A stretch of 64,000 nt of DNA from Mycobacteriaceae bacterium (GTDB taxonomy: Bacteria; Actinomycetota; Actinomycetes; Mycobacteriales; Mycobacteriaceae): contig JAFARC010000033.1 of assembly GCA_019245755.1 (NCBI GenBank), positions 22,601-86,600 of the forward strand, in the 5' to 3' direction. The notes below the pieces were generated by a model. The model saw only the letters and a program-made list of their open reading frames with translations, was not told where the DNA came from and ran no database searches. Positions 45,257-58,268 of the stretch are shown here, piece by piece (positions within the stretch are counted from its first letter, which is position 1; the number at the start of each line of letters is the position of its first letter). The position numbers and the translations under genes were made by a program.

Positions 45257-46591
45257 GTGACCGCGCGCGCGGCGCCGACCGCGCTGCTGACCGACAAGTA
45301 CGAGCTGACCATGCTCTCGGCGGCGCTGCGCGACGGCACCGCGCATCGGCAGACCACGTTCGAGGTGTTCGCCCGCCGGCTGCCGGAAGGTCGGCGGTAC
45401 GGCGTGGTCGCGGGAACCGGTCGCTTCCTGGAAGCGTTGGCGGGGTTCAGGTTTGACGACGCGGTGCTGGCGTCGCTGCGCGGTTTCCTGGACCGCGACA
45501 CCATCGACTACCTGGCCGGCTACCGGTTCGGCGGCGACGTCGACGGATACCCGGAGGGCGAGCTGTACTTCCCCGGCTCGCCGGTGCTGTCGCTGCACGC
45601 GACTTTCGGTGAATGCGTGGTGCTGGAGACGTTGGCGCTGTCGATTCTCAACCACGACACCGCGATAGCGTCCGCGGCGGCGCGGATGGTGTGGGCCGCC
45701 GATGGGCGCCCGCTGATCGAGATGGGTTCGCGCCGAACACACGAGAACGCAGCGGTCGCCGCCGCGCGGGCCGCCTACCTCGCGGGCTTTGCAGGGTCGT
45801 CCAACCTGGAGGCGCAGCGCCGCTACGACGTGCCGGCACTGGGCACCAGCGCGCACGCGTTCACGCTGCTGCACGCCACGCCGGACGGGCCGGACGAACG
45901 GGCGGCGTTCCGCGCTCAGGTCGAGGCGCTGGGCCCCAACACCACGCTGCTGGTGGACACCTACGACATCACCGAGGGCGTGACCAACGCGGTCGAGGTG
46001 GCCGGAACGGGCCTGGGCGCGGTCCGCATCGACTCCGGCGACCTGGGCGTGCTGGCCCGCCGGGTGCGACGGCAGCTCGACGCCCTGGGCGCCGCGCACA
46101 CCCGGATCGTCGTGTCCGGGGACCTCGACGAGTTCGCGATCGCCGCGCTGCGCGCCGAACCGGTGGACACCTACGGGGTCGGCACCGCCCTGGTGACCGG
46201 GTCCGGCGCTCCGACCGCGGGGATGGTCTACAAGCTCGTCGAGGTCGACGGCATGCCCGTCGAAAAGCGCAGTGTCCGAAAGGAGTCTCATGGCGGCCGC
46301 AAACACGCGATGCGCCTGACCGAGCCGACCGGCACGATCGTCGAGGAAGTGGTCTACCCGGCCGGAGCGCCGCCGCAGGTCTGCCAGCCCGCTCAGGTGG
46401 TGACGGTCCCGTTGGTCGGCGGTGGCGAGCCGGTGGTCGGCGACGACCTCGGCGCGGCCCGGGCGCGGGTGGCGGCCGGGCTGAAGACGCTGCCGTGGGA
46501 GGGCCTGAAGCTGTCGCGCGGCGAACCCGCCATCCCCACCCGGATGGTGCCGCCGCGCACCCCGACCAAGGAGGCGCCACGCCAGCGGTGA
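45257..46591 (+). CDS. pncB: Nicotinate phosphoribosyltransferase
   Basis: A 444-residue enzyme joining nicotinate and PRPP to NaMN for NAD salvage. [11 protein letters not shown] start, [15 protein letters not shown], the catalytic-His region FSVTSLN-like is replaced by the family form [25 protein letters not shown], and RIDSGDLG for PRPP binding. Syntenic with M. tuberculosis pncB1 (Rv1330c). GTG start; the stop overlaps dinG (GTGA). Confidence 0.95.
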   Translation: MTARAAPTALLTDKYELTMLSAALRDGTAHRQTTFEVFARRLPEGRRYGVVAGTGRFLEALAGFRFDDAVLASLRGFLDRDTIDYLAGYRFGGDVDGYPEGELYFPGSPVLSLHATFGECVVLETLALSILNHDTAIASAAARMVWAADGRPLIEMGSRRTHENAAVAAARAAYLAGFAGSSNLEAQRRYDVPALGTSAHAFTLLHATPDGPDERAAFRAQVEALGPNTTLLVDTYDITEGVTNAVEVAGTGLGAVRIDSGDLGVLARRVRRQLDALGAAHTRIVVSGDLDEFAIAALRAEPVDTYGVGTALVTGSGAPTAGMVYKLVEVDGMPVEKRSVRKESHGGRKHAMRLTEPTGTIVEEVVYPAGAPPQVCQPAQVVTVPLVGGGEPVVGDDLGAARARVAAGLKTLPWEGLKLSRGEPAIPTRMVPPRTPTKEAPRQR

Positions 46592-48606
46592 CCGAGCTGC
46601 TCGCCATCGCCGTCGACGCGCTGGGCGGCAGCGAACGCAAGTGCCAGATCGAGATGGCCGACGCGGTCGCGCGTGCCTTCGACACCGGCGAGCATCTGGC
46701 CGTGCAGGCCGGCACCGGCACCGGCAAGTCGCTGGCGTACCTGGTGCCGGCGCTGGCCCGCGCGCTCAATGCCGACACCCCGGTGGTGGTGTCCACCGCC
46801 ACCATCGCGCTGCAACGGCAGCTGATCGAGCGGGACCTGCCCAGGTTGGCCGACTCGCTCGAGGGTTCGCTGCCGCGCCGGCCCCGGTTCGCGATCCTCA
46901 AGGGTCGCGGAAACTACCTGTGCCTCAACAAGGTCCACAACGACGCCGTGAGCGGACCTCAAACCGGTGGGCAGCCGCAGGACGCGCTGTTCCAGCCGGT
47001 GTCGGCGCTGGGCCGTGACGTGGCGCGGCTCACCGCGTGGTCGTCGACCACCGATACCGGCGACCGCGACGAGCTGGTTCCGGGGGTGGCGGACCGGTCC
47101 TGGTCACAGGTCAGCGTGTCGGCCTCCGAATGCCTCGGCGTGGCCCGCTGCCCATTCGGCACGCGGTGTTTCGCGGAGAAAGCCCGCGGGCTGGCCGGTC
47201 GCTCGGACGTGGTCGTCACCAACCACGCGCTGCTGGCCATCGACGCGCTCGCCGAGGCCGCGGTGCTGCCCGAACACGACCTGCTCGTCGTCGATGAGGC
47301 GCACGAACTCGTCGAGCGGGTCACCGCGGTCGCCACTGGCGAGCTGTCGCCCGCTCCGCTCGGGCTGGCCCAGCGGCGCGCCGGCCGCCTGGTCGAGCCG
47401 GAGTTGAGCCAGCGTCTCGAGACCGCCGTTGCGGCGTTCGCGTCGGCGATTCGCGATGCCGCACCGGGCCGCATCGATCACCTCGACGACGAGATGGCCG
47501 CGCACCTCGCGGCGCTGCGGGACGCCGCCGCGGCCGCGCGGCGGGCCATCAACACCGCGCCTGGCGACGCCGGCGCGGCGGCCGCGCGCGCCGAGGCGAT
47601 CGCCGGGCTGGACGATATCGCCGACACCTGCTCACGGATTTTGGGGTCGTTCGGTGTCGGTGTCACCGAGCGCACCGAGGTGGTGTGGCTCGACCACGAG
47701 GACAATCGGGGATCGGTCCCGGCGGGCAGGAGCGAAGCGACTGGGGGAGGATCGATGAGGCCGGTGCTGCGGGTCGCGCCGCTGTCGGTGGCGGGCCTGC
47801 TGCGCAAGCGGGTGTTCGGCCGCGCCACCACGGTGCTCACCTCGGCGACGCTCACCCTGGGCGGCTCGTTCGACGCGATGGCGTCGGCGTGGGGACTGGC
47901 CGGCTGGCCGGATGACGACGAGCCCCTTCGGTGGCGCGGCATCGACGTGGGATCACCGTTCTCCCACGCCAAGTCCGCCATCCTCTACATCGCGCGCCAA
48001 CTGCCGCCGCCGGGCCGCGACGGCACCGGCTCCGCCGAGCAGCTGGCCGAGATCGCGGCGCTGATCACCGCAGCGCGTGGCCGCACGCTGGGGCTGTTCT
48101 CCTCGATGCGGGCCGCCAGGACGGCGGCCGAGCAGATGCGCGAGCGGCTGGACACCCCGGTGCTCTGCCAGGGCGACGACACGACCGGCGCGCTGGTCGA
48201 GCGGTTCGCCGCGCAGGTCGCGGCGTCGTTGTTCGGCACGCTGTCGTTGTGGCAGGGCGTCGACGTGCCGGGCCCGTCGCTGTCGCTGGTGATCATCGAC
48301 CGTATTCCGTTTCCGCGCCCGGACGATCCGCTGCTGACCGCGCGGCAGCGGGCGGTCGCGGCCCGTGGCGGCAACGGGTTCATGGCGGTGGCGGCCAGCC
48401 ACGCCGCGCTGCTGCTCGCGCAGGGCGCCGGTCGGCTGTTGCGCCGCGTCGACGACCGTGGCGTGGTCGCCGTGCTCGACTCCAGGATGGCCACCGCACG
48501 CTACGGCGGTTACCTGCGCGACTCCCTGCCGCCGTTTTGGATGACCACCGACCGCGAAACGGTGTGCGCCGCGTTGGACCGCCTCACCGGCGGTGTCCTC
48601 CGATGA
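46588..48606 (+). CDS. dinG: DinG-like Fe-S helicase (XPD family)
   Basis: A 672-residue superfamily 2 helicase. Walker A GTGTGKSLAYL (about residue 42), DEAH box VVDEAHEL, cluster Cys in NYLCLNKV and ECLGVARCPFGTRCF, and C-terminal motifs (GLFSSMRAARTA, LWQGVDVPGPSLSLVIIDRIPF, QGAGRLLRR). It unwinds 5'-tailed DNA structures in repair. GTG at 46588 overlaps pncB. An in-frame segment near 47721-47750 looks inserted. Confidence 0.94.
   Translation: MTELLAIAVDALGGSERKCQIEMADAVARAFDTGEHLAVQAGTGTGKSLAYLVPALARALNADTPVVVSTATIALQRQLIERDLPRLADSLEGSLPRRPRFAILKGRGNYLCLNKVHNDAVSGPQTGGQPQDALFQPVSALGRDVARLTAWSSTTDTGDRDELVPGVADRSWSQVSVSASECLGVARCPFGTRCFAEKARGLAGRSDVVVTNHALLAIDALAEAAVLPEHDLLVVDEAHELVERVTAVATGELSPAPLGLAQRRAGRLVEPELSQRLETAVAAFASAIRDAAPGRIDHLDDEMAAHLAALRDAAAAARRAINTAPGDAGAAAARAEAIAGLDDIADTCSRILGSFGVGVTERTEVVWLDHEDNRGSVPAGRSEATGGGSMRPVLRVAPLSVAGLLRKRVFGRATTVLTSATLTLGGSFDAMASAWGLAGWPDDDEPLRWRGIDVGSPFSHAKSAILYIARQLPPPGRDGTGSAEQLAEIAALITAARGRTLGLFSSMRAARTAAEQMRERLDTPVLCQGDDTTGALVERFAAQVAASLFGTLSLWQGVDVPGPSLSLVIIDRIPFPRPDDPLLTARQRAVAARGGNGFMAVAASHAALLLAQGAGRLLRRVDDRGVVAVLDSRMATARYGGYLRDSLPPFWMTTDRETVCAALDRLTGGVLR
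47721..47750 (+). other. Suspected short in-frame insertion within dinG
   Basis: The stretch begins GGCGGGCAGGAGCGAAGCGA and continues to a G-rich end, encoding AGRSEATGGG between conserved DinG blocks. Its composition is like short dispersed elements between mycobacterial genes rather than helicase sequence. Only one copy was noticed in this window. Confidence 0.35.
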
Positions 48607-50027
48607 GCCGACGCGCCGCCGCGACAGCGGCGAGCCTGGCGCTGGTGCTGACCGGTTGCACGAATGTGCTGGCCGGCAAACCGGTTTCGGTGTTCGACGA
48701 CCCGTTTCAGGTGGCCGGGATGCCAGCCACCGACGGGCGGTCCGGTCTGCGGCCGGACACCCCCGCGCCGACCCGCGATGTCGACGGCGGCACCGGGGGC
48801 ACCGACGACGAGTTGGCGGTCCAGTCGGTCAGCGACATCGAGGAGTTCTGGCGCGGCGCCTACCGCGATCCCCTTAGGGGCGGTTTCCGGGCCGTCGCCG
48901 CGGTGATCTCGTGGGATTCCAACGGGCTGAACTCGAAGTTCTGCGACGACGACACCTTCGGCGTGGTCAACTCGGCGTTCTGCCCCCTGGACAACACGAT
49001 CGGCTGGGACCGCGGTCAGCTGCTGCCCCAGCTGCGAAACAACTTCGGCGACATGGCCGTAGCAATGGTGCTGGCTCACGAGTACGGGCACTCGATCCAG
49101 CATCAGGCCGCGTTGACCGACAGGAACACCCCGACGCTGGTGTCCGAGCAGCAGGCCGACTGCTTCGCCGGCGTGTACCTGCGGTGGGTCGCCGAAGGCA
49201 ATTCCAGGCGTTTCACGCTGACCACCGGGGACGGCTTGAACAACCTTCTGGCCGCGATGATTTCGTTCCGCGATCCGTTGCTGACCGGAAACGACCCGCA
49301 GCGCAGCGTCAGCGAGCACGGGTCGGCGTTCGAGCGGGTCTCGGCGTTTCAGTTCGGATTCACCGACGGCGTGCCCGCGTGCGCGGGCATCGACGAGCAG
49401 GAGATCGCGCAGCGTCGCGGGGATCTGCCGGCGGCGTTGCAGCAGCACCGGACCGGCGGGTGGCCGGTCACCGAGGAATCGGTGAAAGCGGTAATCGAGG
49501 CCTTGGGCGAGCTTTTTTCGCCCGTCAGCACGCCGCGGCTGAGTTTCGACAGCCCCTCGTGCCAGGATGCGCGGCCCAGCGATCCGGTGTCGTATTGCCC
49601 GGGCGCCAACACGATTTTCGTCGAGCTGCCGCAGCTGCAGAAGCTGGGCATCCGAGGCGAGCCGGACACCACCGGGCTGGCGGTCGGTGACAACACCGCC
49701 TATTCGGTGTTGACGTCGCGCTACATGCTGGCGATCGAGCACGAGAGGGGCGGCGTTGTCCTCGACAACGCCGAGGCGGCGTTGCGCACCGCCTGCCTGA
49801 CCGGTGTGGCGACCACGAAGATGTCGCAGCCGGTGACCGTTTCGGACGGCAGCACGGTGGCGCTTACGGCGGGCGACCTCGACGAGGCGGTCTCCGGAAT
49901 CCTGACCAACGGCCTGGCGGCCGGCGACGTGAACGGCGAGTCGGTGCCGTCGGGTTTTTCCCGCATCGACGCGTTCCGCACCGGCGTGCTGGGCGACGAG
50001 AACCGCTGTTTTAAGCGCTACCCGTGA
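48603..50027 (+). CDS. Lipoprotein neutral zinc metallopeptidase
   Basis: A 474-residue product. Lipobox VLTGCT puts the acylated Cys near residue 19. The zinc site is LAHEYGHSIQHQ (HExxH) with a downstream EQQADCFAGVY supplying the third ligand. It should be an outward-facing, lipid-anchored protease or aminopeptidase. The ATG overlaps the dinG stop (ATGA). As I recall, M. tuberculosis has no such gene between dinG and glgP. Confidence 0.9.
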   Translation: MSRRAAATAASLALVLTGCTNVLAGKPVSVFDDPFQVAGMPATDGRSGLRPDTPAPTRDVDGGTGGTDDELAVQSVSDIEEFWRGAYRDPLRGGFRAVAAVISWDSNGLNSKFCDDDTFGVVNSAFCPLDNTIGWDRGQLLPQLRNNFGDMAVAMVLAHEYGHSIQHQAALTDRNTPTLVSEQQADCFAGVYLRWVAEGNSRRFTLTTGDGLNNLLAAMISFRDPLLTGNDPQRSVSEHGSAFERVSAFQFGFTDGVPACAGIDEQEIAQRRGDLPAALQQHRTGGWPVTEESVKAVIEALGELFSPVSTPRLSFDSPSCQDARPSDPVSYCPGANTIFVELPQLQKLGIRGEPDTTGLAVGDNTAYSVLTSRYMLAIEHERGGVVLDNAEAALRTACLTGVATTKMSQPVTVSDGSTVALTAGDLDEAVSGILTNGLAAGDVNGESVPSGFSRIDAFRTGVLGDENRCFKRYP

Positions 50028-50107
50028 CGCCCCGCGCGACCCTCGGCACTCCGCGCTCTTCCCGGTGTCGCCGCCGCTGGTTCGGCGTCGCGGACGAACC
50101 CCGGCCG

Positions 50108-52723
50108 CTAGCTCACCTCGGCCGGCTGGCTGGCCAGCGCCACCAGTCCGAGTTCATTGTCGGCGGCCAGCAGGGCGTGGTGCGGCAACACCCGCACGGT
50201 GTAGCCGACGGAGCCGGCCACCGGCAACGGCGTTGTGGTCGTGAACACCTCGTCGCCGTTGTCGGAGGTGCCGGTGTGCACCATGGGCACACACTCGGGC
50301 TCCAACAGCGTGTCGCCGGCATCCACGCGGCCGAGCACGGCCTGCACGGTCAGCTCGTCGGGTCGCAGCCCGGCCAGCCCGACGGTGGCCGTCAAGGTCA
50401 GCTCGGAGCCCAGCAGCGGCGTGTCGGGTAGGCCGGCGCTGTCCACTTCGGTGATCTGCAGCTTGGGCCACGCCTCGAACACCCGCTGGCGGTAGGCGGC
50501 CAACGCGCGCGCGTTTGCGTACGCCTTGCCGTCGACCGGCTCGACCGTCTGCCGTAGCGACTCCGCCGACGGAAGGTAGTACTTGTCGGTGTAGTCGCGA
50601 ACCATCCGCGACGCCAACACTTTCGGGCCCAGCGTCTGAAGCGTGTGGCGCACCATCTCCACCCACCGGCGCGGCAGCCCCGACTCGTCACGCTCGTAGA
50701 ACTTCGGCGCCACCGCGTGTTCCAGCAGGTTGTAGAGCGCGTTGGCCTCCAGCTCGTCGCGACGGCCCTCGTCGGCGACACCGTCGGCGGTCGGTATCTC
50801 CCAGCCGTTTTCGCCGTCGTACCACTCGTCCCACCAGCCGTCGCGGACCGACAGGTTCAGCCCGCCGTTCAACGCGCTCTTCATCCCGGAGGTGCCGCAC
50901 GCCTCCAGCGGCCTCAGCGGGTTGTTGAGCCAGACGTCGCAGCCCCAGTAGAGCAGCCGGGCCATCGACATGTCGTAGTCGGGCAGAAACGCGATGCGAT
51001 GGCGCACCTGCGGGCGGTCGGCGAACCGCACCACCTGTTGAATCAACGCCTTGCCGCCGTCGTCGGCGGGGTGTGACTTGCCCGCGACGATCATCTGGAT
51101 CGGCCGCTCCTTGTCCAGCAGCAGCCGTTCCAGCCGGTCGGGGTCCCGTAGCATCAACGTCAGCCGCTTGTAGGTGGGCACCCGGCGGGCGAACCCCACG
51201 GTCAGCACCGCGGGATCGAAAGCCGTGTCGATCCAGCCTAATTCGGCCTCGGATGCGCCCCGCTCCTGCCATGATCTGTGCAGCCTGCGACGCACGTCGT
51301 CGACCAGCAGCTCACGCAGGTGCGACCGGATCCACCACATGTGCGCGGGATCGACCTGTTGCAGCCGTTCCCACACCGCCGGTTCGCCCAACGAGTCGGA
51401 GCCGGCCAGCTCCCGGCCGAGCTGCATCCAGTGCGGCGCCGCCCAGGTCGGGCCGTGCACCCCATTGGTGATCGACCCGATCGGCACCTCGTCGGGGTCG
51501 AATCCGGGCCAGAGCTCGTTGAACATCACCCGGCTCACGCGCCCGTGCAGCAGCGACACCCCGTTGGCCCGCTGCGCCAGCCGTAGGCCCATGTGCGCCA
51601 TGTTGAATTTCGACGGATCGTCCTCGGCGCCCAGCGCGATGATCCGGTCCAGCGGGACTCCGGGCAGCAGCACCGAGGTTTCGGCGTCGTCGTCCCCGCC
51701 GAAGTAGTGCCGCACCATGCTGACCGGAAATCGGTCGATCCCGGCAGCCACCGGGGTGTGCGTGGTGAACACCGTGCCGGCGCGCACCACGGTCAGCGCG
51801 GTGTCGAAATCAAGCTTCTGGTCGGTGATCAGCTCGCGGATGCGCTCCAGCCCGAGGAACCCGGCGTGGCCTTCGTTCATGTGGAAAACTTCTGGTGCCC
51901 CAAGGCCTTCGGCGGCGGTGAACGCCCGGACCGCCCGCACCCCGCCGACCCCCGCCAGGATCTCTTGCTTGATCCGGTGGTCCTGGTCGCCGCCGTACAG
52001 CCGGTCGGTGATACCCCGCAGCTCGTGCTCGTTTTCCGGAATGTCGGAATCCAGCAGCAGCAAGGGGATTCGGCCAACCTGCGCGACCCATATCCGGGCC
52101 CGCAATTCCTGCCCCCCGGGCAAGGTTAAAACCGCCAGGACCGCAGAGCCGGAGGGTTCGGTCAGCAGTCGCAGCGGCAGACCCATCGGGTCGATCGACG
52201 GATACGTTTCGTGCTGCCAGCCGTCGGCGGTCAGCGACTGCCGGAAGTATCCGGACCGGTAGTACAACCCGACGCCGATCAGCGGCACGCCGAGGTCCGA
52301 CGCGGCCTTGAGATGGTCGCCGGCCAGGATGCCTAACCCGCCCGAATAGTTCGGCAGCACTTCGGAAACGCCGAACTCCATCGAGAAGTATGCGATTCGT
52401 GCTGGTAATGCCGTGCCGGCCCGTAGCTGGTCCTGATACCACAGGGGACGCGACAGGTAGTCGGCCAGATCGTCGGCGAGCCGGTCCAGCCGCTCGAGGA
52501 ACTGCTCGTCGAGGGCCAGCGCGTCTAGTCGATGCGGACTGACGGCGCCCAGTACGGCAACCGGGTCGCGTGCGCAGCGCTCCCACAATGTGGGATCGAT
52601 CGCGGCGAACAGATCCTGTGTCGGCTTGTCCCACGACCACCGCAGATTCACCGACAGCTGGTCGAGGGCGGCCAGCCGATCGGGCAGGTGAGCGCGGACC
52701 GTGAACCGACGCAAAGCCTTCAC
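50108..52723 (-). CDS. glgP: Alpha-glucan (glycogen) phosphorylase
   Basis: An 871-residue GT35 enzyme of the short bacterial/archaeal type. YFSMEFGVSEVLPNYSGGLG N-terminus, HMNEGHAGF, HTPVAAGIDRF, ITNGVH, and the PLP-lysine region EACGTSGMKSALNGGLNLS. It releases glucose-1-phosphate from alpha-1,4-glucans, the substrate pool of GlgB/GlgE. GTG start at 52723; divergent from glgE with 170 bp between. Confidence 0.96.
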   Translation of the reverse strand: MKALRRFTVRAHLPDRLAALDQLSVNLRWSWDKPTQDLFAAIDPTLWERCARDPVAVLGAVSPHRLDALALDEQFLERLDRLADDLADYLSRPLWYQDQLRAGTALPARIAYFSMEFGVSEVLPNYSGGLGILAGDHLKAASDLGVPLIGVGLYYRSGYFRQSLTADGWQHETYPSIDPMGLPLRLLTEPSGSAVLAVLTLPGGQELRARIWVAQVGRIPLLLLDSDIPENEHELRGITDRLYGGDQDHRIKQEILAGVGGVRAVRAFTAAEGLGAPEVFHMNEGHAGFLGLERIRELITDQKLDFDTALTVVRAGTVFTTHTPVAAGIDRFPVSMVRHYFGGDDDAETSVLLPGVPLDRIIALGAEDDPSKFNMAHMGLRLAQRANGVSLLHGRVSRVMFNELWPGFDPDEVPIGSITNGVHGPTWAAPHWMQLGRELAGSDSLGEPAVWERLQQVDPAHMWWIRSHLRELLVDDVRRRLHRSWQERGASEAELGWIDTAFDPAVLTVGFARRVPTYKRLTLMLRDPDRLERLLLDKERPIQMIVAGKSHPADDGGKALIQQVVRFADRPQVRHRIAFLPDYDMSMARLLYWGCDVWLNNPLRPLEACGTSGMKSALNGGLNLSVRDGWWDEWYDGENGWEIPTADGVADEGRRDELEANALYNLLEHAVAPKFYERDESGLPRRWVEMVRHTLQTLGPKVLASRMVRDYTDKYYLPSAESLRQTVEPVDGKAYANARALAAYRQRVFEAWPKLQITEVDSAGLPDTPLLGSELTLTATVGLAGLRPDELTVQAVLGRVDAGDTLLEPECVPMVHTGTSDNGDEVFTTTTPLPVAGSVGYTVRVLPHHALLAADNELGLVALASQPAEVS

Positions 52724-52893
52724 GCGGCTCTACATTAGGAGACATTTCGCGTCGGCGCAGTGCCGTCGCCACATCGCGTCCCGGCGCGACAACGCCCCGT
52801 CTGCGTGTGCGGCGTTTAGCCCGGACACTACGGTGGAACGCGCGTGGGGTGGACCCAATGGGCCGGCGCAGCAGCCTGATGAAGGAGTGATTG

Positions 52894-54963
<2,070 letters not shown>

Positions 54964-55003
54964 CCGCGCAGGCGTTGCAGGCCGTGGCAGAAACTGACAG
55001 AAA

Positions 55004-57220
55004 GTGACGGGAATGACGCAATCGCAGCAGCGCACGGGCCGCTATCTGGCGCCCGATCGATCGGACCTGGACCGGCTGCTCGGGGGCGAGCACCACGACC
55101 CGCACTCGGTGCTGGGCGCCCATGAATACGGCGACCACACCGTGATACGGGCCTTCCGCCCGCATGCGGTGGAAGTGGTTGCGCTCGTCGGACCGGACCG
55201 GTTTGCGCTGCAGCACATCGAGTCCGGTCTGTTCGCGGTCGCGCTGCCGTATACCGATCTGGTCGACTACCGGTTGGAGATCAGCTACCGCGGGGCGGAT
55301 GGCGATCTCGACGTCCACACGGTCGCCGACGCGTACCGGTTCCTGCCCACTCTCGGCGAAGTCGACCTGCACTTGTTCGCCGAGGGCCGCCACGAGAGGC
55401 TGTGGGACATCATGGGCGCCCATCCGCGCTCGTTCACCACCCCCGACGGCGAGGTGCACGGGGTGTCGTTCGCGGTGTGGGCGCCCAACGCCGGGGGCGT
55501 CAGCCTGATCGGCGACTTCAACCATTGGGACGGCACCGAGGCTCAGCTGCGGGTGCTCGGTTCGACCGGGGTCTGGGAGCTGTTCTGGCCGGGCTTCGAA
55601 GTGGGCGCGCTCTACAAGTTCCGCGTTCACGGCGCCGACGGGGTGGTCACCGACCGTGCCGACCCGTTCGCGTTCGCCACCGAGGTGCCGCCGCAGACGG
55701 CGTCGCGGGTGACCGTCAGTGCCTATGCCTGGAACGACGACGAGTGGCTGACCCGGCGAGCACGCAAGAACCCGGTGTTCGAACCGATGAGCACCTACGA
55801 GGTGCACCTGCCGTCGTGGCGGCCGGGCGTGGGTTATCGCCAGCTCGCCGACGAGCTCACCGAATACGTAGTTTCCCAGGGTTTCACCCACGTCGAGTTG
55901 CTGCCCGTCGCCGAGCACCCGTTCGGCGGTTCGTGGGGGTACCAGGTCACGTCCTACTACGCGCCGACGTCTCGGCTCGGCACCCCCGACGACTTCCGCG
56001 CGCTGGTCGACGCGCTGCATCAGGCCGGCATCGGGGTAATCGTCGACTGGGTGCCCGCGCATTTCCCGAAGGACGCTTGGGCGTTGGGCCGCTTCGACGG
56101 AACGGCGCTGTATGAGCACTCCGATCCGCGGCGCGGCGAGCAGCTGGACTGGGGCACTTACGTTTTCGACTTCGGCCGACCCGAGGTGCGCAATTTCCTG
56201 GTCGCCAACGCGCTCTACTGGCTGGAGGAGTTCCACGTCGACGGCCTGCGCGTGGACGCCGTGGCGTCGATGCTGTACCTGGACTACTCGCGGCCCGAGG
56301 GAGGCTGGACGCCGAACATTTACGGCGGGCGGGAAAACCTCGAGGCGGTGCAGTTCCTGCAGGAGATGAACGCCACGGTGCACAAAGTGGCACCCGGGAT
56401 CGTCACCGTCGCCGAGGAGTCCACGTCATGGCCGGGCGTCAGCCGCCCGACAAACCTTGGCGGCTTGGGTTTTTCGATGAAGTGGAACATGGGCTGGATG
56501 AACGACACGCTGGATTACATCAAGCGCGATCCGGTGCACCGCAGCTACCACCACCACGAGATGACGTTCTCGATGCTGTATGCGTTCAGTGAAAACTACG
56601 TGCTGCCGATCAGCCACGACGAAGTGGTGCACGGCAAGGGCACGCTGTGGGGCCGGATGCCGGGCAACGACCACATGAAAGCGGCCGGCGTTCGCAGCCT
56701 GCTGGCCTACCAGTGGGCCCATCCCGGTAAGCAACTACTGTTCATGGGCCAGGAATTCGGCCAGCGCGACGAATGGTCCGAGGAGCGCGGCGTGGACTGG
56801 TACCAGCTCGGTGAGGCCGGCTTCTCCACCGGTATCCAGCGGATGGTGCGCGACATGAACGGGATCTACCGCAGCCACCCGGCGCTGTGGACCCAGGACA
56901 CCAGCCACGAAGGCTATTCCTGGATCGACGCAAACGACTCCGCCAACAACGTGCTGAGCTTCCTGAGGTTCGGCAGCGACGGGTCGGTGCTGGCCTGCGT
57001 ATTCAACTTCTCCGGCTCCGAGCACACCCGCTACCGGCTGGGCCTGCCGCGCTCCGGGCGATGGCATGAGCTGCTCAACACCGACGCCACCGACTACCAC
57101 GGTGCCGGGGTCGGCAACTACGGCGCGGTGCACACCGAGGACGAGCCGTGGCACGGGCGACCGGCCTCGGCGGTGATGGTGCTGCCGCCGCTGTCTGCGC
57201 TCTGGCTGCAACCGGAGTAA
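55004..57220 (+). CDS. glgB: 1,4-alpha-glucan branching enzyme
   Basis: A 738-residue GH13_9 enzyme with two N-terminal CBM48-like domains ([31 protein letters not shown]), catalytic Asp in [13 protein letters not shown], Glu in [11 protein letters not shown] and [10 protein letters not shown]. It adds alpha-1,6 branches to GlgE product. GTG at 55004 or ATG three codons later are both possible. The end is convergent with the thioredoxin-like gene by 5 bp. Confidence 0.96.
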   Translation: MTGMTQSQQRTGRYLAPDRSDLDRLLGGEHHDPHSVLGAHEYGDHTVIRAFRPHAVEVVALVGPDRFALQHIESGLFAVALPYTDLVDYRLEISYRGADGDLDVHTVADAYRFLPTLGEVDLHLFAEGRHERLWDIMGAHPRSFTTPDGEVHGVSFAVWAPNAGGVSLIGDFNHWDGTEAQLRVLGSTGVWELFWPGFEVGALYKFRVHGADGVVTDRADPFAFATEVPPQTASRVTVSAYAWNDDEWLTRRARKNPVFEPMSTYEVHLPSWRPGVGYRQLADELTEYVVSQGFTHVELLPVAEHPFGGSWGYQVTSYYAPTSRLGTPDDFRALVDALHQAGIGVIVDWVPAHFPKDAWALGRFDGTALYEHSDPRRGEQLDWGTYVFDFGRPEVRNFLVANALYWLEEFHVDGLRVDAVASMLYLDYSRPEGGWTPNIYGGRENLEAVQFLQEMNATVHKVAPGIVTVAEESTSWPGVSRPTNLGGLGFSMKWNMGWMNDTLDYIKRDPVHRSYHHHEMTFSMLYAFSENYVLPISHDEVVHGKGTLWGRMPGNDHMKAAGVRSLLAYQWAHPGKQLLFMGQEFGQRDEWSEERGVDWYQLGEAGFSTGIQRMVRDMNGIYRSHPALWTQDTSHEGYSWIDANDSANNVLSFLRFGSDGSVLACVFNFSGSEHTRYRLGLPRSGRWHELLNTDATDYHGAGVGNYGAVHTEDEPWHGRPASAVMVLPPLSALWLQPE

Positions 57221-57225
57221 CCGAC

Positions 57226-58128
57226 TCAGTAAAGTGCGTTGGCCAGCTTGCGCCGGCTGTTGCTCACGGCCGGCTCCGACGGGTCGAACAGGTCGAACAG
57301 CTCGAGCAGCCGCGTGCGCACCCTCGTGCGGTCATCTCCCGAGGTGCGCTGGATGAGCTTGACCAGTCGGTCGAACGCCGCGTCGATCTGCTGATGCAGG
57401 AGGTCGACGTCGGCCGCGGCGAACGCGGCGTCGATGTCGTTGGGCGCGGCGTCGGCGACCCGGGCCGCGTCCGGCCGCTGCCTGGTGGCGCGGTTGAGGA
57501 ACGAGATCTGGCGCACCGCCGCTTTGGCTTCGGGGTGGTTCGGGTCGCCGTCGAGGATGGCCTGATAGGCACCCAGCGCGGCGTCGAAGTTGCCCGCCTC
57601 CAGCAGTTCGCGCGCCTTGGCCAGGCCGGGGTCGACCTGCTCTGGTTCACCCGAACCCGAGCCTGAGCCGGGCCCGCCGTCCAGCTTGCCTGCCGTCGCG
57701 GACAGCAGCGACTCGACCCAGCTGCGCAGCTGATCGGGCGGCTGGACGCCCTGAAAGCTCGAGATCGGCTGTCCCGCCGCGATCGCCACCACGGTGGGCA
57801 CGGCTTGCGCGCCGAAGATCTGAGCAACTCTGGGTGCGGCGTCGACATTGACCGTGCCCAACGACCACGTGCCGCGGTCCTCGGCGGCCAGTCCGCCGAG
57901 GGTGTCGGCCAGCTGGGCCGAGGCGTCACTGCGCGGCGACCACAACACCACGACGACGACCACCTCGTTGGATCGAGCCAGCACCTCGGCTTCGAAATTC
58001 GCCTCGGTGATCTCGACGCCGGCCGTCGCGGCGGCGCCTTCGTTCTGCTGCGAAGCACGCTGTTTGAGCGCTGACAGGTCGACGGCGCCCGCCATGGCGG
58101 GCGGGATGGACGAACGCGGACGAGTCAC
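57226..58128 (-). CDS. Thioredoxin-fold co-chaperone-like protein (CnoX/YbbN-like)
   Basis: A 300-residue product. Residues 35-145 are a thioredoxin domain, but the active site reads WSPRSDAS, with no CxxC, so it cannot do thiol exchange. A Gly/Ser linker (about 155-165) leads to a C-terminal TPR-like helical domain (ARELLEAGNFDAALGAYQAIL, HPEAKAAVRQI). This layout matches CnoX/YbbN holdases and M. tuberculosis Rv1324. GTG start at 58128. Confidence 0.87.
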   Translation of the reverse strand: MTRPRSSIPPAMAGAVDLSALKQRASQQNEGAAATAGVEITEANFEAEVLARSNEVVVVVVLWSPRSDASAQLADTLGGLAAEDRGTWSLGTVNVDAAPRVAQIFGAQAVPTVVAIAAGQPISSFQGVQPPDQLRSWVESLLSATAGKLDGGPGSGSGSGEPEQVDPGLAKARELLEAGNFDAALGAYQAILDGDPNHPEAKAAVRQISFLNRATRQRPDAARVADAAPNDIDAAFAAADVDLLHQQIDAAFDRLVKLIQRTSGDDRTRVRTRLLELFDLFDPSEPAVSNSRRKLANALY

Positions 58129-58268
58129 GAAACCAAGTCTGTCACGTCGCGCACACCGGGCGGCAGCCGGTTGAAGCGGGGCCGAAGCCCGCTGCGCGGC
58201 CCCCTATGACGAAGATCACACCCCGAAGCGCGCGACGCCTGCCAGCAACGCCGGCGATGCCGCGCGGG

